DNA from: JAJTFA01 sp051715425
GTDB taxonomy: Bacteria > Bacteroidota > Bacteroidia > UKL13-3
DNA length: 64,000 nucleotides
NCBI GenBank assembly: GCA_051715425.1
Contig: JBPXJS010000009.1
Location: forward strand, 124,001-188,000
Direction of reading: 5' to 3'
Both the position numbers and the translations under genes were made by a program. The notes under the pieces are model-generated. The model worked only from the letters and a program-made list of their open reading frames with translations, was not told the DNA's origin and did no database searches. This document shows, piece by piece, positions 43,597 through 54,056 of the stretch (positions are counted from its first letter, which is position 1; every line of letters begins with the position of its first letter).

Positions 43597-45345
43597 TTAC
43601 TTTAATCGAATATTCAATTCGTTCAGTTGTTTCTCATCAATGGTACCCGGGGCGTCAATCATTACATCTCTTCCGCTGTTGTTTTTAGGGAATGCAATAA
43701 AATCCCGGATAGAGTCGGCTCCGCCAAATAATGAACACAACCTGTCGAACCCGAAGGCAATACCGGCATGCGGTGGTGCTCCAAATTCAAAAGCATTCAT
43801 TAAAAATCCAAACTGGTGTTGTGCTTCTTCGTGGGTAAATCCTAATACTTCAAACATACGTGCCTGCAGTTCTTTGTTAAAAATCCGCACGCTTCCTCCT
43901 CCCACCTCCACTCCGTTTATCACCATGTCATAAGCGTTTGCACGCACCGTTCCCATATTTTCAAAATCACTTAGTAAATCAATATCTTCAGGTTTTGGTG
44001 AAGTAAACGGATGGTGCATGGCAAAATACCTGCCCTCGTCTTCATTAAATTCCAGCAGCGGAAAATCGATAACCCATAAACAACTGAAGGTGTTTTTATC
44101 TCTTAACCCAAGTCGGGTTCCCATTTCTAGCCGGAGTTCATTCAGTGCTTTGCGTGTTTTATCAGCCGGCCCTGCAAGCAACAGCATCAGGTCGCCCGGT
44201 TTGGCATTAAAAGCATCCTGCCATTGTTTTAAGGCAGCTTCATCATAAAATTTATCAACGGAAGATTTAATGCTTCCATCTGCATTTACCCTTGCGTACA
44301 CAAGCCCGGTGGCACCTACCTGTGGACGTTTTACAAATTCGGTAAGTTCATCCAGTTGTTTACGTGTATATTCTGCACAACCAGGTGCGCAAATTCCAAC
44401 TACCAATTCAGCCTGATCAAACACGGGAAAATTTTTGCCTTTTACCACATCGTTTAATTCAACAAACCGCATATCGAAACGGGTATCAGGCTTATCGCTG
44501 CCATAGTATTTCATGGCATCTGCATAAGTCATCCGGGGTAGTGACGCCATATCAATTCCCTTTACCTGTTTAAAAAGGTGTTTTACCAAACCTTCAAACA
44601 TCTGTAGAACGTCTTCCTGCTCCACAAAACTCATTTCGCAATCTATTTGTGTAAACTCTGGTTGGCGGTCGGCCCGCAAATCTTCATCTCTGAAACATTT
44701 TACAATCTGATAGTAGCGGTCAAATCCACTTACCATAAGCAATTGTTTAAAGGTTTGCGGAGATTGAGGCAGGGCATAAAATTCCCCTGGATTCATGCGG
44801 CTTGGAACCACAAAATCCCTGGCACCTTCAGGTGTTGATTTAATCAGTACAGGTGTTTCCACTTCTATAAACTCCTGTGAATCGAGGTATGCGCGTGTTT
44901 GTTGTGCCACTTTATGACGCAACAGCAGATTGGCTCTTACACTTGATCTTCGCAAATCGAGGTAACGGTATTTCATGCGCAACTCATCACCCCCATCCGT
45001 ATTTTCTTCAATAGTAAACGGTGGTGTTAAGGCTTCATTCAGCACCTCAAACGAGGTCACAATTATTTCTATTTCACCGGTGGCTATATGGTTGTTTTTG
45101 CTTTCCCTTTCTTTTACTGCTCCGGTTACTTTAAGCACAAACTCTCTCCCAAGCCTGCGTGCCCTCTCGCATAAACCGGCATCGGTATCCATATTAAATG
45201 CAAGCTGCGTAATTCCATACCGGTCCCGCAAATCAACAAAAGTCATTCCGCCCAAATCGCGACCCTTTTGCACCCAACCGCATAGGGTAACCGTTTTCCC
45301 TGCATCCGTAATTCTTAATTCCCCACAAGTGTGTGTTCTCAACAT
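43597..45345 (-). CDS. aspS: Aspartyl-tRNA synthetase
   Basis: Charges tRNA-Asp. The 582-aa bacterial-type class IIb enzyme has an OB-fold anticodon domain (1-110; LCGWVQKGRDLGGMTFVDLRDRYG), motif 2 (FRDEDLRADRQPEFTQIDCE, about 216-235), the GAD insertion domain (about 290-415), and motif 3 (GIAFGFDRLCSLFG near 530). Length is normal. The upstream region contains a 132-base heptamer array, which is the only odd feature. Confidence 0.96.
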   Translation of the reverse strand: MLRTHTCGELRITDAGKTVTLCGWVQKGRDLGGMTFVDLRDRYGITQLAFNMDTDAGLCERARRLGREFVLKVTGAVKERESKNNHIATGEIEIIVTSFEVLNEALTPPFTIEENTDGGDELRMKYRYLDLRRSSVRANLLLRHKVAQQTRAYLDSQEFIEVETPVLIKSTPEGARDFVVPSRMNPGEFYALPQSPQTFKQLLMVSGFDRYYQIVKCFRDEDLRADRQPEFTQIDCEMSFVEQEDVLQMFEGLVKHLFKQVKGIDMASLPRMTYADAMKYYGSDKPDTRFDMRFVELNDVVKGKNFPVFDQAELVVGICAPGCAEYTRKQLDELTEFVKRPQVGATGLVYARVNADGSIKSSVDKFYDEAALKQWQDAFNAKPGDLMLLLAGPADKTRKALNELRLEMGTRLGLRDKNTFSCLWVIDFPLLEFNEDEGRYFAMHHPFTSPKPEDIDLLSDFENMGTVRANAYDMVINGVEVGGGSVRIFNKELQARMFEVLGFTHEEAQHQFGFLMNAFEFGAPPHAGIAFGFDRLCSLFGGADSIRDFIAFPKNNSGRDVMIDAPGTIDEKQLNELNIRLK

Positions 45346-45398
45346 ATTTTTATCAATTATTATTCCTGTTAACTGGCGGCTGGTTATTGGTCATGGTG

Positions 45399-45530
45399 CC
45401 CAATGCCCAATGCCCAGTGACCAGTGCCCAGTGACCAGTGCCCAGTGACCAGTGCCCAGTGACCAGTGACCAGTGACCAGTGACCAGTGACCAGTGACCA
45501 GTGACCAGTGACCAGTGACCAATGACCAAT
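45399..45530. repeat. Heptamer tandem array (CCAGTGA-type), about 19 copies
   Basis: About 18.9 units of 7 bases. Two CCCAATG units lead in, then CCCAGTG and ACCAGTG alternate for about eight units, then uniform ACCAGTG units follow, ending ACCAATG ACCAAT. The ends (TTATTGGTCATGG at about 45384 and CCAATGACCAATTAA at about 45519-45533) are near-inverse copies. It lies 53 bases upstream of the aspS start and downstream of the LytTR gene. Units of 7 bases are not a codon multiple, so it is a slippage-prone microsatellite, not a CRISPR. Confidence 0.92.
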
Positions 45531-45576
45531 TAAGTTGGCGAAAATAGTAAAAAGGGCTGGTTAACGCAGGAAGAAA

Positions 45577-46338
45577 CTAAATCTTTAAATCGCTGATTAT
45601 CTTGTTAAAGTCGTCTTTTCGTTCACGGGAAATGTGCACAATAGCTCCGTTTTCCATGATGAGGTGCCCCCCATCCTGCTTAATATATTGTTTAATAAAA
45701 CTAAGGTTTACTATAAAAGACCTGTGTGTTCGGAAGAAGTGATTATCCTGGGTAAGGATGTTTTCAAATTCCTTAATTTTTTTGCTGATCAGCAGTTTGC
45801 TTCCATCTGTAAGGAAAATATGTGTGTATGAGCCGTCAGCTTCCAGATATATAATTTGGTTTACAGGTACAAAAATTAATCCCTGAGAAGTAGAGAGCGC
45901 AATTTTTTTGATATGGTGATCTTCCAGGTTTTCTTTTAGTGTATGAATTTTTTCACGGTTTTGTGTGGTTCCTTTCAATCTGGAAACTTTTTCAATGGCA
46001 CTATGCAATTGATCTATTTGTATAGGTTTTAGAAGGTAATCTACAGCAGAAACCTGAAAAGCTTGTAAAGCATATTCGCTGTATGCTGTTGTAAAAATAA
46101 CTGCAAAATTAATTTCATCAAAAAAATCCAGTAGCTGAAAACCCGTATATCCGGGCATTTCAATGTCCAGAAAAACGATATCCGGTTTGTGCTTATTAAT
46201 TGCTTTGATGCCGCTCAGCACATCATCGGCAGATTCCAGCACCTTCACTTCAGGGCAATGGTCCGTTATCAGGGTTTCCATGATACGCCTGGCTTTGGCC
46301 TCATCATCAATAATTATTGCAGTAAACGTTTTTCTCAT
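45577..46338 (-). CDS. LytTR-family response regulator
   Basis: The 253-aa protein has a receiver domain (1-120; IIIDDEAKAR with D11/D12, phosphorylatable D58 in IVFLDIEMPG, K104 in YLLKPIQ) and a LytTR DNA-binding domain (about 150-250; FVPVNQIIYLEADGSYTHIFLTDG, HFFRTHRSFIVNLSFIKQYIK). I chose the ATG at 46338 over an upstream in-frame start 42 bases away because it gives the normal receiver N-terminus (MRKTFTAIIIDDE). LytTR regulators pair with LytS-type kinases; the nearest unpaired one is the propeller kinase at 54057-57035. The gene diverges from the giant T9SS protein. Confidence 0.95.
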   Translation of the reverse strand: MRKTFTAIIIDDEAKARRIMETLITDHCPEVKVLESADDVLSGIKAINKHKPDIVFLDIEMPGYTGFQLLDFFDEINFAVIFTTAYSEYALQAFQVSAVDYLLKPIQIDQLHSAIEKVSRLKGTTQNREKIHTLKENLEDHHIKKIALSTSQGLIFVPVNQIIYLEADGSYTHIFLTDGSKLLISKKIKEFENILTQDNHFFRTHRSFIVNLSFIKQYIKQDGGHLIMENGAIVHISRERKDDFNKIISDLKI

Positions 46339-46585
46339 AGAATCTTCACTGCAAAATACCTGTTCTTCTGCTATACTCAATGGTTATTATTTAAACAGGT
46401 GCAAGGTTTTAATTAATTACCGGAATAAGTGTACCGGTTTCACAAACTGCTTGTTTCAGTTCATGAAATGTGTTGTGCTTGTAAAGTGGCAGAAAAACAG
46501 GCCACCTCATACCGTTCATGAATCCGCCTGATCAGTTAATGAAGTAACAGCACGCAGATAACGTGTTGGATTAGAATTTCGAATA

Positions 46586-49500
46586 ATGAAAAACAAAAAA
46601 GTTATGAAAGCAATTCGATTATTAATGCTGGTTATTTATGTTTTTACGGGAACATCTTTAACATTACAGGCACAAAATACGGTGCAGCTAAAGCAGGTAT
46701 GGGCAAAACACCTAAGGGGTGCCGGTGGTGATGAGTACGTTAATGGCTTATCAGTTCATCCTGATGGAAGCGTTTTATTGGCAGGACGATTCACCGGAAC
46801 GGGAATGGATATAGACTACCCGGCTGTGAATACACTAAACTCGGTAAGCGCTAATGATGGTTTTCTTATTCAATATAATGCTTCGGGTACGGTTGTGTAT
46901 AAAAACAGTTATAACTACAATCAGAATGATGGATTTAATACAACCGTATTCGGATTAAACAAACGAAGATATGCGTTAGGTGCTGCCAATTCTGGTAGTA
47001 ACAATTTCTCCTATGCCAACTTATTGATTTCTTCCGCTGATTCATCAACCTCAACACTTTCTACCGGCTTATCGGATAACGCATCACTTGTTAATGCCTT
47101 TTCCGGCTCTGCTGCAGATGGGGCAGGATTTATTTATGGTGGCGGGCATTTTGGAGGTACGGTCAACACCAACCTGGGAAGAGGGGCAGCTGTCAGTCTT
47201 ACTTCGGCAGGGGCTCAGGATGCCATGCTGGTAAAACATGCTTCAGACCGGTCGGTGAGGTGGGCATTAAAATTAGGAGGAACGGGTAATGATTATATTC
47301 ACAGTGTTGCTGTTGCAGGAGATATTATTTATGCTGTTGGACGATTTGAAGGCACAGTGGATTTTAATCCCGGAGCAGGGGTTTTTAATCTTACTGCAAC
47401 AACTGGTATTTCTAATGGATTCCTGATAAAACTTGATACCGCAGGTACTTTTCTGAATGCCTGGGTTTTTACTTCTTCCGGTGCTTCCGTGCTGCAGGAT
47501 GTAAAAGTTGATGCTGCAGGAAGTATTTTTTTAGCTTCATATTTTAGCGGAACCGCTGATGCAGATTTGGGTGCAGGTGTAACAAGTCTTGTTTCATCCG
47601 GTGGAAATGATGCTGCATTGATTAAACTAAACCCTGCAGGTGATCTGGTTTGGGTGAGAAAGTTTGGCGGAGCTCAGGATGATTTGGCTACCCGTGTTGC
47701 ATTTGATGTTCGCTCAAACGTTTACCTGACCGGATATTTCCTGTCGGCAAGTATTGATGTGGGTTTTCCCTCTTCCAATATTCTTTCCAATGCAGGAGCC
47801 ACAACAACGTCTGATGGTTTTATTACAGGATACGACTCAAGCGGAATTCACTTATGCGGATATAGAATTGGAGGTACTGGAAGCGAACTATTCAGTCAGA
47901 TTGCCTTTGATGCAAATAATTACCTCTATGTTGCAGGGCATTTTAGTTCCCCCTCTTTTCAAACAGAAACTTATCCTTCATACAATAAAGTGTTCTCGCT
48001 GGGTTCCGGATTCGATGCGTTTATTATAAAGTTTAATACAACCTGCCCTATGTTTCTGTTGCAACCGTCTCTTTCGGGAGGATGTATTGGCAAAAACAGC
48101 ATATTATATGCATCTGTTTTAGGCAATAATTCTGGTTTCATCTGGAAACGAAATGGTGTCAGTTTAACCAATGGGGCTAAATATAGCGGTGTTGCCAATG
48201 ATTCACTTATTATTAGTAATCTGGCAGCAACAGATACCGGAAACTATACGCTGGAGGCTTCTGCGCCCGGATGCCAAACGGCTGTGTCGGGAGCTGTATT
48301 TATACCTGTTGGAAGCAATGATATGACAACAGGACTTACCCATTTTTACAGAGGCAATGGAAGCAATGCAGATGCCGTATCCGGGGCAACTGCCAGTACC
48401 TATGTATTAGGTGGTTTTGCAGCTAACAGATTTAACCGTTCAGGTAGTGCGATGAATCTTGTAAATAATTTTGAAAATATTCAGCTAAGTGCCGTTATCT
48501 CCAACAGTATTACTTCTTATGCTTTATGGTATTATCCGCAGGCATATACCACATTCGATCGTGCTATTGTTACAGGTGGCAGCGGAGCAGATTTTCATAT
48601 GGGATTAAATGCTTCGGGAGAGCTGGGATATAAACAAGCAGGAGTTTTTTTCGGAACGGGAATTTACCTGAATAACAATACCTGGTATCACCTGGTGTTG
48701 GTAAAAGACGGAACCAATGCAAAATATTACCTCAATGGGCGTATTGTGTTTGAAACCAATGCTGCTTCATCTAATAACTCTTTGCAAACACAGCGTTTGT
48801 TAGGCAACGGAAGTGGTGCGTTTGCGTATGGGCGTGTAGATGATCTTAGGGTATATGAAGGGCGTGCATTGAGCATGGCAGATATTCAGAAGATTCTGCT
48901 CCTTCCGGAAATGTTGCAGCAACCGGTAACTTATTATTCATGTCCTGGTGCAAATAATTGGTTTAAGGGAATAGCTGAAGGAAACAACCTTTCCTACCAA
49001 TGGTACAAAAATGGAGTAGCATTATCAAACAATACAGTTTATAGCGGGGCACAAACAGATTCTCTTTATGTAACCAGTCCTTCGGTAAATGAAGAAGGCT
49101 ATTATTACCTGAGGATTTCGAATGCCGGGGAACTGGATTGTATATCCATTTCTTCAGATTCAAATTATTTTGCAGTTGGTATTCCGGATATTCAAACCGG
49201 CCTGTTGCATACCTACCCGTTTAATGGCAACGCAAATGATCAGACGGGTGTCAACCATTTTACCGGCACTGGTATTTACACCTCAGGCAGCAGATTTAAC
49301 GGAGCTTCAGGAAACAGCCTGAATATTGCTTCTATGGCAAGTCCTTTAACCATCACTAACCCTATCATGAGGGATACCATCTCTGTTTCCATATGGTTTT
49401 ATAATAATAACCTCAATACGGCTAAATCTTTGCTTGGTCCATCATCCGGTAGCAGCAGACACCTGCGTGTAGCAGCAGACAACACCATAGGTTTTATGAA

Positions 49501-52500
49501 TGGTTCCGGCTCATTTATTCCATCAGTTGCCAGATTAAGTGCAGTTGGGTGGAATCATTTTGTAATTACCAAAGCTGGTACTAATCAAAAAATTTATGTA
49601 AACGGTCAGTTGGTTTTAAACAGTGATTTATCTTTTTCAAATAACAATGCGGTAAATGCCCTTTCGAGAATTGGATTTTCCCCAACAAATACAGAAAAGG
49701 CAGAAGGCGCCTTTGATGACGCAAGGGTTTTTAACAGAATATTATCTCCTGCAGATGTAAATGGTTTATATAGGGTATTTTCTTTTACCAGACACCCATC
49801 CAATGCCGTTGCTTGTAATGGTTTTGGCAATATATTATTCACAGCGGGCCTGGAGAATACCAATACAAACCAATATACCCTTCAATGGAAACGCAACGGA
49901 GTACCATTGATTGAAGGCAGCAAATATAATGGTGTAAACAACGATTCTCTCATGGTTATAAATACCGTTTTTGCAGATACAGGAACGTATACATTGGATG
50001 TAATTTCAGCAACGGCAAGCTGCATCAAGTGGGAATCCAATGGAGGGCTGATTATTATGAATACTGCTACACTTATGGCCGATAGCTTAAGGTTACACCT
50101 GAAATTGAATGCAAACAGCACAGATTTTAGCGGCAGAAATGTATCCGTATCATCAAATGGAGTTACCTATGGTACAGGGTTATTTAATTCAGCCACTTCG
50201 GCAGCTGATTTTAACGGATCATCTTCTTATCTCAATACCACAAATATTATCCCTGCCGGATCAACTGCTTATTCTTTTTCTGTATGGTTTAAAACATCAT
50301 CCTTCGGAGGTATTCTTGGAAACAGCAGTGGGCTTCCTTCAGCAAACCCGGCAAGTTCACATCCGCTTATGTATGTGGGTACCGATAATAAGCTAAAGGC
50401 AAAAGTGTATAATGGAAACACCACTACCATTTCATCAAATTCCTTTGTAAACGATAATCAATGGCACCATGCCGTTCTGGTAGTGAGTGGCAATACACAA
50501 ACACTTTACTTAGATGGAGTGGCAATGGGTTCATTAACGGGAACAATCACAGCACTTGCAACAAACTATCTTGTTGGTGCTGCTTATACTTCCGGTTATG
50601 CAGCCGGCTTATCGTCCTGGTATTATTTTCAGGGAAGTATAGATGAGGTAAGAATATACAATAAAGCGATGATAACAGAAGAGGTAGGTCGCCTGTATCA
50701 GTCACACGGTTTTACCACCAGCGGAAACAGAACCATCAGCTCCTGCCCTGGCGTTTCTCTAAACATGCCATCGTTTGCCACGGGGTCTAACTTATCTTAT
50801 CGCTGGAAAAAGAACGGTATAGTGATAAGTAACAGTGCAAATCTTGCAGGCACAGATAGTACTGCTTTGGTATTTAATAATTACACTGCTTCAGATACCG
50901 GCAAGTATCTGGTGGAGGTTTCGAGAAACTGTTTAACGCTTGTATCAGACACCATTTCATTACAGCTGGTAAATCCTGTGAACATCATTACCCAACCTTC
51001 CAATACATCAACCTGTTTAAACGGATCTGCTAATTTTGGTGTTTCGGCAACAGGTACTTCTCTCCAGTTTCAATGGAAAAAGGCAGGAGCAATTCTAAAC
51101 AATGCCGGTAATATTCAAGGTGCAACATCATCATCCCTTTCCATTTCTAATGTTACCAATGCCGATACCGGAGTTTATTATTGCGTAATAAACAATGTTT
51201 GTAAAACGGATTCTACCATTTCAGTGAGGCTTAACATCAATTCGGGATTACAAATTTTACAAGCACCGGTGGCTACTATCGCTTGTCAGAATCAAAGCAG
51301 TTATTTGTTTGTGAGAACTACTGATCCTGCAGCTAATTATACGTGGCGCAAAAACGGACTTACTGTATCAAACAGCAATAATGATACCTTATATTTTAAC
51401 AATACACAGTTTGCAGATAGTGGTTTATACCGGGTGGTGGTAAATAGTGTTTGCGGTATCGACTCCACAGCTAATGTATTCTTAACTGTTAACCGTTCCA
51501 CAACCATTATCACACATCCGGTAGCTTTAACCACCCTGTGTTCCGGCACTTCTCTTAGTTTGAGTGTTAGTGCAGGTGGAACAAACCTTACCTACCAATG
51601 GAAAAAAAATGGGATTGATTTAAATAATCAAACAGGAAGTGTTTTAAGTTTAAATAATCCGTCAGTAAATGATTCAGGTAATTATACTTGCGTGGTTACA
51701 GGCTCATGCGGGACCCTCACCTCTAATTTGGCGAGGGTGAATGTAAATCAATCGAACATCATCATCACTCAACCTGTGGCAGTTCAGAATGTTTGTGTTG
51801 GAACGAATATGATATTATTTGTTGGTGCCACCGGTACAAATATCTCGTATCTCTGGAAACGAAATGGATCATCGATTGGTAGCAGTAACAACGATACGTT
51901 AGTGAGAAATAATGTTACCATTGCAGCCGACACCGGCATATATACAGTGGAAGTTTCTGGTTCATCATGCCCTGCAGTTACTTCATCTCAGGCCAGAATC
52001 AATGTGTTTTCCGGTACTTCCATCACCGGTCAGCCGGTTAATAAAACGGCCTGTCTGGGCTCACCGGTAAATCTTTCTGTTACTGCTTCAGGTGCCGGGT
52101 TAACATATCAGTGGCGTAAGAATGGAACCGATATTTCGGGAGAAACAAATCCGGTATTTTCCATTAGTACTTTTTCTATTAGCGACACTGGGAATTATAC
52201 ATGCTATGTTACAGGTACATGTGGCAATATCCTGTCTCAGGTGGCTGCAATAAGTAAAGCCGTTCCGGTTGCTATAAGCAATCAACCGGTTTCTTCTGTA
52301 ACTATTTGTTCGGGTAATAATTCCTATATTAATCTGGTGGTAGTTGCCACGGGTTCTGTTCAAGGATACAGGTGGTATAAAAACGGTACACCAGTAAACA
52401 ACAGCGCTGATGTGAGTGGTGCAACATCTGCCAACCTTCAGTTTGTTAATTATGCTTTAGGTGCAGGAACATACACATGCAAAGTATTTGGAGCATGCGA

Positions 52501-53539
52501 TACAATAATATCTGACCCAACTGTTTTCTCCTATTATCAGATGCCTTCCATTACCCACCAACCAGTTTCGCAAACAATATGTTCCGGAAGCGATGTAAAT
52601 TATTTAGTAAAGGCAACCAATGCATCTACGTATCAGTGGTATCAGAGTGGAGTTCCATTAAGCAATATTTCAGGTAAAATAGAAGGAGCCACATCCGATT
52701 CGCTTACCGGAAGAGCTATTACTCCTTCAGATATAGGTGGAAACAGTGTGAACATCTATGTAGTGGTGGGCAATGGTTGCGCAGGACAAAACGTAACATC
52801 CAACACGGTGAATCTTTCTGTGCTGAATGGATTAACCATTTCAAGTCAATCTCCATCGTCAATTAACGGATGCAGAACATCGGATGTATTGTTATTTGTA
52901 AACACTAATTTATCTGCAGCCACCTACCAGTGGTATAAAAATACCACACCTTTAACCGGACAAACAAATGATTCGTTGTTACTTAACAATATAGCCTTTA
53001 CCGATTCGGGGAGTTATACATGCCAGATCTCCAGCAGTTGCGGAAATTTAACATCAGTTGCTTCAGTATTAAATGTAAATGAAATTCCTGTACCTGTTAT
53101 TTCAAGAACAAACAATACACTAACAGTATCAGTATTCAACTCTTACCAGTGGTTATTAAACGGTTCAGAAATAAGCGGTGCTACCCAACAAAGTTACAAC
53201 CCTGTTGCTCCTGGAGCATATGCTGTAAGGGTTAGCAATACAAATGGATGTACTGGTGTTTCGGCAGATTTTCAATTTTTCTTTACCGGTATGGGTAACA
53301 ACCTAAAAGGGAAAACCGAAGTATTGATTTATCCAAATCCGGCTGGCACTTTATTGAACATAGAGGCAGATGGAAAATGGGAAGTAGAAATAACCAATAT
53401 TGCCGGTACAAAAGTGAAGCAGATATTAATGGAGAATAAAATGACTGCCGATATTGGTGAGTTAACCTCAGGGGTTTACTTTCTTAAGCTCACCAATGCA
53501 CAGGGAGAATATAAAATTTTCCGTGTGGTGAGGCAGTAA
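46586..53539 (+). CDS. Giant 2317-aa T9SS protein with SBBP, LamG and Ig-like domains
   Basis: Domains in order: signal peptide (1-30, ending LQAQ); SBBP-type beta-propeller repeats (about 35-480; GGTGNDYIHSVAVAGD, FGGAQDDLATRVAFD); alternating Ig-like and LamG/concanavalin-like domains (Ig 495-570, LamG 575-770, Ig to about 870, LamG to 1070, Ig to about 1150, LamG to about 1370); then a run of nine or so Ig-like domains to 2190, each with Q-x-P, C-x-G-x-x-x-x-x-V-x-A and Y-x-W-x-K-N-G; a T9SS type A sorting domain (EVLIYPNPAGTLLNIEAD to FRVVRQ). Likely a surface adhesin or ligand binder. It sits between a LytTR regulator and a LytS kinase. Confidence 0.9.
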   Translation: MKNKKVMKAIRLLMLVIYVFTGTSLTLQAQNTVQLKQVWAKHLRGAGGDEYVNGLSVHPDGSVLLAGRFTGTGMDIDYPAVNTLNSVSANDGFLIQYNASGTVVYKNSYNYNQNDGFNTTVFGLNKRRYALGAANSGSNNFSYANLLISSADSSTSTLSTGLSDNASLVNAFSGSAADGAGFIYGGGHFGGTVNTNLGRGAAVSLTSAGAQDAMLVKHASDRSVRWALKLGGTGNDYIHSVAVAGDIIYAVGRFEGTVDFNPGAGVFNLTATTGISNGFLIKLDTAGTFLNAWVFTSSGASVLQDVKVDAAGSIFLASYFSGTADADLGAGVTSLVSSGGNDAALIKLNPAGDLVWVRKFGGAQDDLATRVAFDVRSNVYLTGYFLSASIDVGFPSSNILSNAGATTTSDGFITGYDSSGIHLCGYRIGGTGSELFSQIAFDANNYLYVAGHFSSPSFQTETYPSYNKVFSLGSGFDAFIIKFNTTCPMFLLQPSLSGGCIGKNSILYASVLGNNSGFIWKRNGVSLTNGAKYSGVANDSLIISNLAATDTGNYTLEASAPGCQTAVSGAVFIPVGSNDMTTGLTHFYRGNGSNADAVSGATASTYVLGGFAANRFNRSGSAMNLVNNFENIQLSAVISNSITSYALWYYPQAYTTFDRAIVTGGSGADFHMGLNASGELGYKQAGVFFGTGIYLNNNTWYHLVLVKDGTNAKYYLNGRIVFETNAASSNNSLQTQRLLGNGSGAFAYGRVDDLRVYEGRALSMADIQKILLLPEMLQQPVTYYSCPGANNWFKGIAEGNNLSYQWYKNGVALSNNTVYSGAQTDSLYVTSPSVNEEGYYYLRISNAGELDCISISSDSNYFAVGIPDIQTGLLHTYPFNGNANDQTGVNHFTGTGIYTSGSRFNGASGNSLNIASMASPLTITNPIMRDTISVSIWFYNNNLNTAKSLLGPSSGSSRHLRVAADNTIGFMNGSGSFIPSVARLSAVGWNHFVITKAGTNQKIYVNGQLVLNSDLSFSNNNAVNALSRIGFSPTNTEKAEGAFDDARVFNRILSPADVNGLYRVFSFTRHPSNAVACNGFGNILFTAGLENTNTNQYTLQWKRNGVPLIEGSKYNGVNNDSLMVINTVFADTGTYTLDVISATASCIKWESNGGLIIMNTATLMADSLRLHLKLNANSTDFSGRNVSVSSNGVTYGTGLFNSATSAADFNGSSSYLNTTNIIPAGSTAYSFSVWFKTSSFGGILGNSSGLPSANPASSHPLMYVGTDNKLKAKVYNGNTTTISSNSFVNDNQWHHAVLVVSGNTQTLYLDGVAMGSLTGTITALATNYLVGAAYTSGYAAGLSSWYYFQGSIDEVRIYNKAMITEEVGRLYQSHGFTTSGNRTISSCPGVSLNMPSFATGSNLSYRWKKNGIVISNSANLAGTDSTALVFNNYTASDTGKYLVEVSRNCLTLVSDTISLQLVNPVNIITQPSNTSTCLNGSANFGVSATGTSLQFQWKKAGAILNNAGNIQGATSSSLSISNVTNADTGVYYCVINNVCKTDSTISVRLNINSGLQILQAPVATIACQNQSSYLFVRTTDPAANYTWRKNGLTVSNSNNDTLYFNNTQFADSGLYRVVVNSVCGIDSTANVFLTVNRSTTIITHPVALTTLCSGTSLSLSVSAGGTNLTYQWKKNGIDLNNQTGSVLSLNNPSVNDSGNYTCVVTGSCGTLTSNLARVNVNQSNIIITQPVAVQNVCVGTNMILFVGATGTNISYLWKRNGSSIGSSNNDTLVRNNVTIAADTGIYTVEVSGSSCPAVTSSQARINVFSGTSITGQPVNKTACLGSPVNLSVTASGAGLTYQWRKNGTDISGETNPVFSISTFSISDTGNYTCYVTGTCGNILSQVAAISKAVPVAISNQPVSSVTICSGNNSYINLVVVATGSVQGYRWYKNGTPVNNSADVSGATSANLQFVNYALGAGTYTCKVFGACDTIISDPTVFSYYQMPSITHQPVSQTICSGSDVNYLVKATNASTYQWYQSGVPLSNISGKIEGATSDSLTGRAITPSDIGGNSVNIYVVVGNGCAGQNVTSNTVNLSVLNGLTISSQSPSSINGCRTSDVLLFVNTNLSAATYQWYKNTTPLTGQTNDSLLLNNIAFTDSGSYTCQISSSCGNLTSVASVLNVNEIPVPVISRTNNTLTVSVFNSYQWLLNGSEISGATQQSYNPVAPGAYAVRVSNTNGCTGVSADFQFFFTGMGNNLKGKTEVLIYPNPAGTLLNIEADGKWEVEITNIAGTKVKQILMENKMTADIGELTSGVYFLKLTNAQGEYKIFRVVRQ

Positions 53540-53540
53540 A

Positions 53541-53583
53541 GGCAAAATACCCTGCACCCTTATCAAGTGTGCAGGGTATTGCC
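53541..53583. terminator. Shared hairpin terminator, overlapping the minus gene's end
   Basis: Arms ATACCCTGCAC / GTGCAGGGTAT, extended by GGCAAA / TTGCC, just after the giant gene's stop. It covers the last codons (53563-53583) of the convergent small gene, so it can serve both directions. A true T-run is short. Confidence 0.65.
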
Positions 53584-54051
53584 TAATTCATGAAGTTGTC
53601 TGGAGTAATCGTACTGAAGATCTTCATGCAAGGGTTTTAATGTTTGATATGTTTTCTTTATCTGGGCATCATAAATATTGTGCAAAGCAGTACTCGATTT
53701 CAAATGACTTTCCATTTCTTTTAAAAGAGTACAAAAATGGATCAGTAACTCAACAGCGGTAATCGGTTGCCCCGAGTACTTAATGTACCTGTTAAGTGAA
53801 CGCAAAATTTTTCTCACCCCCTTTTTTATAAAATAGATATTAGTGGTATTCAACTCTGCAAATTGGTCTGAAATCTCTTTTTTAATACGGTTGATATATG
53901 CTGATTCGTCATTGCTTTCGAAAAGCAGGTAGTGCAGAAGTTCCTTATTGTCTTTTTTGAACCTGGCAAGACGCAGAATAATTCCTGTAAGCTCAGGAGA
54001 GCCAAGTTCACCAAGTTCCTTTTTTATCTGATGTAAAGGTTGTGATAACAT
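53563..54051 (-). CDS. Uncharacterised small helical protein, kinase operon
   Basis: The 162-aa protein has no signal peptide or TM segment. It appears all-helical, with long amphipathic helices (QIKKELGELGSPELTGIILRLARFKKDNKELLHYLLF; YINRIKKEISDQF; VRKILRSLNRYIKYSG). I do not recognise a family, though similar small proteins occur in Bacteroidota. The ATG at 54051 lies 5 bases after the stop of the LytS kinase, so they are co-transcribed, and it may act with it. The last codons lie inside the shared terminator. Confidence 0.75.
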   Translation of the reverse strand: MLSQPLHQIKKELGELGSPELTGIILRLARFKKDNKELLHYLLFESNDESAYINRIKKEISDQFAELNTTNIYFIKKGVRKILRSLNRYIKYSGQPITAVELLIHFCTLLKEMESHLKSSTALHNIYDAQIKKTYQTLKPLHEDLQYDYSRQLHELGNTLHT

Positions 54052-54056
54052 ATTTA

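Noticed and set aside
45399..45530. CRISPR array
   Set aside because: The unit is 7 bases with no spacers; CRISPR repeats are about 24-47 bases with unique spacers.
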